This document shows, piece after piece, positions 4,719 to 7,251 of a DNA stretch of 7,251 bases. A program made the translations under genes and the position numbers. The notes beneath the pieces were generated by a model that was not told the origin of the DNA, made no database searches, and worked only from the letters and a program-made list of their open reading frames with translations. Position 1 is the first letter of the stretch, and each line of letters begins with the position of its first letter. This DNA comes from Bacillota bacterium (GTDB lineage Bacteria > Bacillota > Clostridia > Christensenellales > Pumilibacteraceae), in NCBI GenBank assembly GCA_009787685.1, contig WQSV01000069.1:1-7251 (forward strand), written 5' to 3'.

Positions 4719-5915
4719 TTATTTGACTAGTCTTAGAGTGTCTCTTGCAATCATGATTTCTTCGTTGGTTGGAATGACATAGCCTTTGACTTTCTTGCCT
4801 GTTGTGAATAGAGTCATCTCCCCTCTTTTTGCAGTGTCATTTGCTTTTTTATCAAGTTCCAGCCCGAGGAACTCAAGCCCTTCCACTACTTTTTCACGAA
4901 CGATTGAAGAATTTTCTCCAATACCGCCCGTGAAGACGAGGCAATCGATTCCACCCATTGCGGCAGCATATGAGCCAACATAGCTTTTGACTCTATAGCA
5001 AAACATTTCAATTGCAAGCCTAGCTCTTGGGTTGCATTTGTCACCTTTTGCATATTCTTCTTCAAGGTCCCTAAAGTCACTAGATAGTCCGCTTATGCCG
5101 AGCAGTCCGCATTTTTTGTTGAGGTAGGTCGTCACTTGGTGAACGTCCATGTCCGTGTTGTTGACAAGATACTCAACGGCTGCGGCATCAATATCTCCGC
5201 AACGAGTTCCCATGACAAGACCTTGAAGAGGAGTTAGACCCATTGAAGTGTCGATTGATTTTCCATTTTTGACTGCCGACATACTCGCACCATTTCCAAG
5301 ATGAGCGATGACAATTTTGTTGTCTTTTTTGCCAGTGATTCTTTCAACTTCTTGCGAAATAAACATGTGACTCGTTCCATGAAAACCGTATTTGCGGATT
5401 TTGTGCTTTTTATAGTCATCATAGTTGATTGCATAAAGATACGCATAGTCTGGCATTGATGAGTGGAATGCATTGTCGAAAACCGCGACCATTGGAGTTG
5501 TTGGCATGATTTCTTTGCATGCTTCAATTCCTTGAATGTTCGCTGGGTTGTGAAGAGGAGCGAGCCCAATGTTCGCATAAAGCGCTTTCATGACGGTTTC
5601 ATCAATGACAACGCTTCCCGTGTAGTCTTCTCCACCAAGAACAACTCTGTGCCCTACTGCACTAACTTCTGAAAGGTTTTTAATGACACCATAGTCAGCG
5701 TGAACGAGTGCGTCAAGAACAAACTTCATCGCTTCAACATGAGATGGCATTTTAACATCGTCAAGGCGAATATCAGATTTTCCTTTGTAGATGAGTGTTG
5801 AACTTTGTTGCCCAACCCTGTCACACATTCCTTTTGCGATGACAATTTCGTTCGTCATGTCAACAAGTTGATACTTGATTGACGAACTTCCAGCATTGAT
5901 GACTAGTATTTTCAT
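4719..5915 (-). CDS. ackA: Acetate kinase
   Basis: AckA converts acetyl phosphate and ADP to acetate and ATP (reversibly), the energy-yielding step of acetate fermentation. The 398-residue length is normal. The ASKHA-fold motifs are intact: INAGSSSIKYQL at the N-terminus, GHRVVLGGEDYTGS (88-101), VFDNAFHSSMP (145-155), KYGFHGTSH (175-183), IAHLGNGASMSAVKNGKSIDTSMG, MGTRCGD (235-241) and FTGGIGENSS. Counterparts of the known active-site residues are N7, R90, H122, D147, H179, R238 and E385. The ATG at 5915 has a strong AAGGAG site. It lies 144 bp after pta in the same direction, so the pathway is co-located and probably co-transcribed; no strong promoter or U-tract terminator separates them. 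The leader holds two hairpins directly before the ribosome binding site. Confidence 0.98.
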   Translation of the reverse strand: MKILVINAGSSSIKYQLVDMTNEIVIAKGMCDRVGQQSSTLIYKGKSDIRLDDVKMPSHVEAMKFVLDALVHADYGVIKNLSEVSAVGHRVVLGGEDYTGSVVIDETVMKALYANIGLAPLHNPANIQGIEACKEIMPTTPMVAVFDNAFHSSMPDYAYLYAINYDDYKKHKIRKYGFHGTSHMFISQEVERITGKKDNKIVIAHLGNGASMSAVKNGKSIDTSMGLTPLQGLVMGTRCGDIDAAAVEYLVNNTDMDVHQVTTYLNKKCGLLGISGLSSDFRDLEEEYAKGDKCNPRARLAIEMFCYRVKSYVGSYAAAMGGIDCLVFTGGIGENSSIVREKVVEGLEFLGLELDKKANDTAKRGEMTLFTTGKKVKGYVIPTNEEIMIARDTLRLVK

Positions 5916-5927
5916 TTTATTCTCCTT

Positions 5928-5951
5928 GGGTCTTCAACCCTTTTTGTCGGA
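5928..5951. repeat. Hairpin element, copy 2 (ackA leader)
   Basis: Plus-strand GGGTCTTCAACCC followed by TTTTTGTCGGA repeats the element at 1863-1885 with one substitution and one extra T. In the ackA mRNA sense it forms GGGUU-GAA-GACCC immediately 5' of the AAGGAG ribosome binding site, where it could affect initiation. Confidence 0.5.
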
Positions 5952-5964
5952 AAGAACCCGACAA
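5944..5964 (-). promoter_or_regulatory. Second hairpin in the pta-ackA spacer
   Basis: In the minus-strand sense TTGTCGG and CCGACAA form a perfect 7-bp stem with a 7-nt loop (GTTCTTT). It is followed by AAAGGG rather than a U-run, so it is not a standard intrinsic terminator of pta. With the adjoining GGGUU hairpin it forms a tandem structure before the ackA start. It could be a processing site or a translational control element. Confidence 0.4.
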
Positions 5965-6059
5965 GACTATCTTATTTAATTCCAACTATCTGCATATTAA
6001 ATGGTATATTCAAATTTTTTGTGTTTTTATGTTCGAACTTAAAGATATTTTTCATTGTT

Positions 6060-7046
6060 TCACTGTGCCTGCACCGCAGTAATCGCTGTGACATTGACAA
6101 TATCCTCAACACTACAACCACGAGACAGGTCATTCAAGGGACTGTTGAAACCTTGGCAAATTGGGCCAACTGCCTCAGCACCTGCGAGGCGCTCGACAAG
6201 TTTATAGCCGATATTGCCACTTTGAAGGTCTGGAAAAATAAGCACATTTGCCTTTCCTTCGACTTGGCTACCTTTGCATTTGAATGCTGCAACACTTGGG
6301 ACGATTGCACTATCTAGTTGCAACTCGCCATCAACCACTAATGATGGATTCAATCTTTTGACAATTTCGGTCGCCTCAACAACCTTGCTTGCACACTCGT
6401 GTTGTGCGCTTCCCTTTGTTGAAAACGACAACATTGCGACTCTTGGATTGATGCCCGCGATTGATTTTGCCGTTTCCGCACTAGCAAGAGCAATGTCAGC
6501 AAGCTGTTCGGCTGTTGGATTAACATTAACAGCACAATCAGCAAAGACCATAATCCCGTCATCACCATAGTTTTTGTTTGGGCACAACATAATGAAACAA
6601 CTTGAAACAGTCTTGATGTTTGGCGCGGTTTTTACGATCTGGAGAGCTGGTCTTAGCATGTCGCCAGTTGAATGGCACGCTCCGCCAACAAGACCATCCG
6701 CTTCACCCAACTTTACAAGCATAACCCCGAAATATAACTCTTTTTGCATAAGGGCTTTTGATTCTTCTTGCGTCATTCCCTTTTCTTTTCTTAGTTCAAA
6801 AAGTTTGTTTGAATATTTTGTTGTGTCAATTTCTTTGTTGTTAATGATTTTGATGCCGTCAAGGTTAATGTTTGGAAAGCGATTTTTTATTTCCACATCG
6901 GATCCAATTAGAACAACTTTTGCAAGCTTTTCCCTTGTTATTATTTCAGCAGCACGCACAACTCTCTCGTCATTGCTCTCTGGCAAAACGATTGTTTTCA
7001 TCTCTTTCCGTGCTTTGTCCTTGATTGTTTGAATTAATCTATTCAT
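6060..7046 (-). CDS. pta: Phosphate acetyltransferase
   Basis: Pta converts acetyl-CoA and phosphate to acetyl phosphate and CoA, feeding AckA. The roughly 328-residue protein is the short form with only the catalytic PTA_PTB domain, as in Gram-positive bacteria. Visible motifs include KTIVLPESNDERVVRAAEI near the N-terminus, DGLVGGACHSTGDMLRPALQ, VFADCAVNVNPTAEQLADIA, VAMLSFSTKGSA, and VDGELQLDSAIVP. The C-terminal block is NVLIFPDLQSGNIGYKLVERL with GPICQGFNSPLNDLSRG. The stop is TGA. The ATG at 7046 is preferred; a TTG directly before it (7049) is also possible. An AAAGGAA ribosome binding site lies upstream. It has its own promoter at 7070-7098 and is first in the pta-ackA unit. Confidence 0.97.
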   Translation of the reverse strand: MNRLIQTIKDKARKEMKTIVLPESNDERVVRAAEIITREKLAKVVLIGSDVEIKNRFPNINLDGIKIINNKEIDTTKYSNKLFELRKEKGMTQEESKALMQKELYFGVMLVKLGEADGLVGGACHSTGDMLRPALQIVKTAPNIKTVSSCFIMLCPNKNYGDDGIMVFADCAVNVNPTAEQLADIALASAETAKSIAGINPRVAMLSFSTKGSAQHECASKVVEATEIVKRLNPSLVVDGELQLDSAIVPSVAAFKCKGSQVEGKANVLIFPDLQSGNIGYKLVERLAGAEAVGPICQGFNSPLNDLSRGCSVEDIVNVTAITAVQAQ

Positions 7047-7069
7047 CAACTTGAGTTCCTTTTTATTTG

Positions 7070-7098
7070 ATTATACAACATATCTTCACAATAGTAAA
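7070..7098 (-). promoter_or_regulatory. pta promoter
   Basis: On the minus strand TTTACT (7093-7098) is followed after exactly 17 bp by a perfect TATAAT (7070-7075). The predicted start at about 7063 leaves a short leader containing the AAAGGAA ribosome binding site. Confidence 0.75.
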
Positions 7099-7149
7099 GG
7101 GTTTTTCATGAAAATTTTTGAACAAAAAATAAAAATCATTCTCACTCTC

Positions 7150-7178
7150 AAAAAAAGACCATCTTGAAGACAGTCTTT
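7150..7178 (-). terminator. Intrinsic terminator upstream of pta
   Basis: In the minus-strand sense AAAGACTGTCT-TCA-AGATGGTCTTT forms an 11-bp stem with two G-U pairs and a 3-nt loop. It continues into a seven-T run (7150-7156) that overlaps the stem base. It sits 8 nt after the TAA at 7187-7189 and would end transcription of the gene entering from the right. The plus-strand flank is also T-rich, so it may work both ways. Confidence 0.8.
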
Positions 7179-7186
7179 CTTTTTCC

Positions 7187-7251
7187 TTAGTCCGGGAATC
7201 TTTGCCAGAGTAGTGTTTCTCTTGAAGGGTGGATGCTGCCATATCGCAGTT
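7187..7251 (-). CDS. C-terminal end of an unrecognised protein, 5' part outside window
   Basis: One minus-strand frame is open from the window edge to a TAA at 7187-7189 and encodes 20 residues ending in HPSRETLLWQRFPD. The intrinsic terminator begins only 8 nt later, which is how a real gene end would look; this is the main support. The peptide is too short to assign a family. The other two minus-strand frames stay open through the hairpin and are less likely. Confidence 0.4.
   Translation of the reverse strand, partial: LRYGSIHPSRETLLWQRFPD

Noticed and set aside
6274..7032. Plus-strand open frames opposite pta (6274-6570 and 6574-7032)
   Set aside because: They are antisense shadows of the clearly conserved pta gene and show no recognisable domain.
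7187..7251. The right edge as part of a structural RNA gene
   Set aside because: I could not match it to tRNA, 4.5S, tmRNA or RNase P landmarks. A TAA-terminated frame followed by a terminator is the simpler reading.

Overview
The window is A+T-rich, standard-code DNA from a low-GC Gram-positive bacterium (Bacillota), probably a Clostridia-like lineage. I base this on the SigA-type sigma factor, NrdR, a YlmC/YmxH-type PRC-barrel protein beside nrdR, a pta-ackA acetate pathway, strong AGGA/AAGGAG ribosome binding sites and TTGACA/TATAAT-type promoters. TGA is used as a stop (pta) and tryptophans are TGG, so this is not a UGA-recoding mycoplasma. No finer taxonomic claim is justified. Every gene I can support lies on the minus strand, so transcription runs from right to left.

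Layout in order of transcription: (1) the extreme C-terminus of an unrecognised gene (7187-7251) with an intrinsic terminator (7150-7178). (2) pta (6060-7046) from a clear promoter, then a 144-bp spacer with two hairpins, then ackA (4719-5915), closed by a perfect 11-bp hairpin. Together these convert acetyl-CoA to acetate and ATP. (3) A 222-bp spacer with possible alternative RNA structures, then a YlmC/YmxH-like PRC-barrel protein carrying an unusual 135-residue His/Arg/Glu/Cys-rich tail (3849-4496). (4) nrdR (3208-3669, shorter than the longest ORF) followed 2 nt later by a lone feoA (2987-3205). (5) A small Xre-type regulator whose promoter predicts a leaderless mRNA (2649-2858), overlapping a ComFC-like phosphoribosyltransferase (1910-2674). 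(6) A 231-bp spacer with a strong promoter and a long predicted leader, then the housekeeping sigma factor rpoD/sigA (578-1678), then 23 bp later a PlsC-like acyltransferase that runs off the left edge (1-554).

Most of the content is core housekeeping, with no phage, IS element, CRISPR array, tRNA or rRNA seen. The parts not explained by ordinary annotation are: a two-block motif shared by the leaders of rpoD and nrdR at almost the same distance from the start codon; a 23-24-nt hairpin sequence shared by the rpoD promoter region and the ackA leader; the metal-binding-like tail on the PRC-barrel protein; and the leaderless regulator. No gap without a gene exceeds 300 bases.
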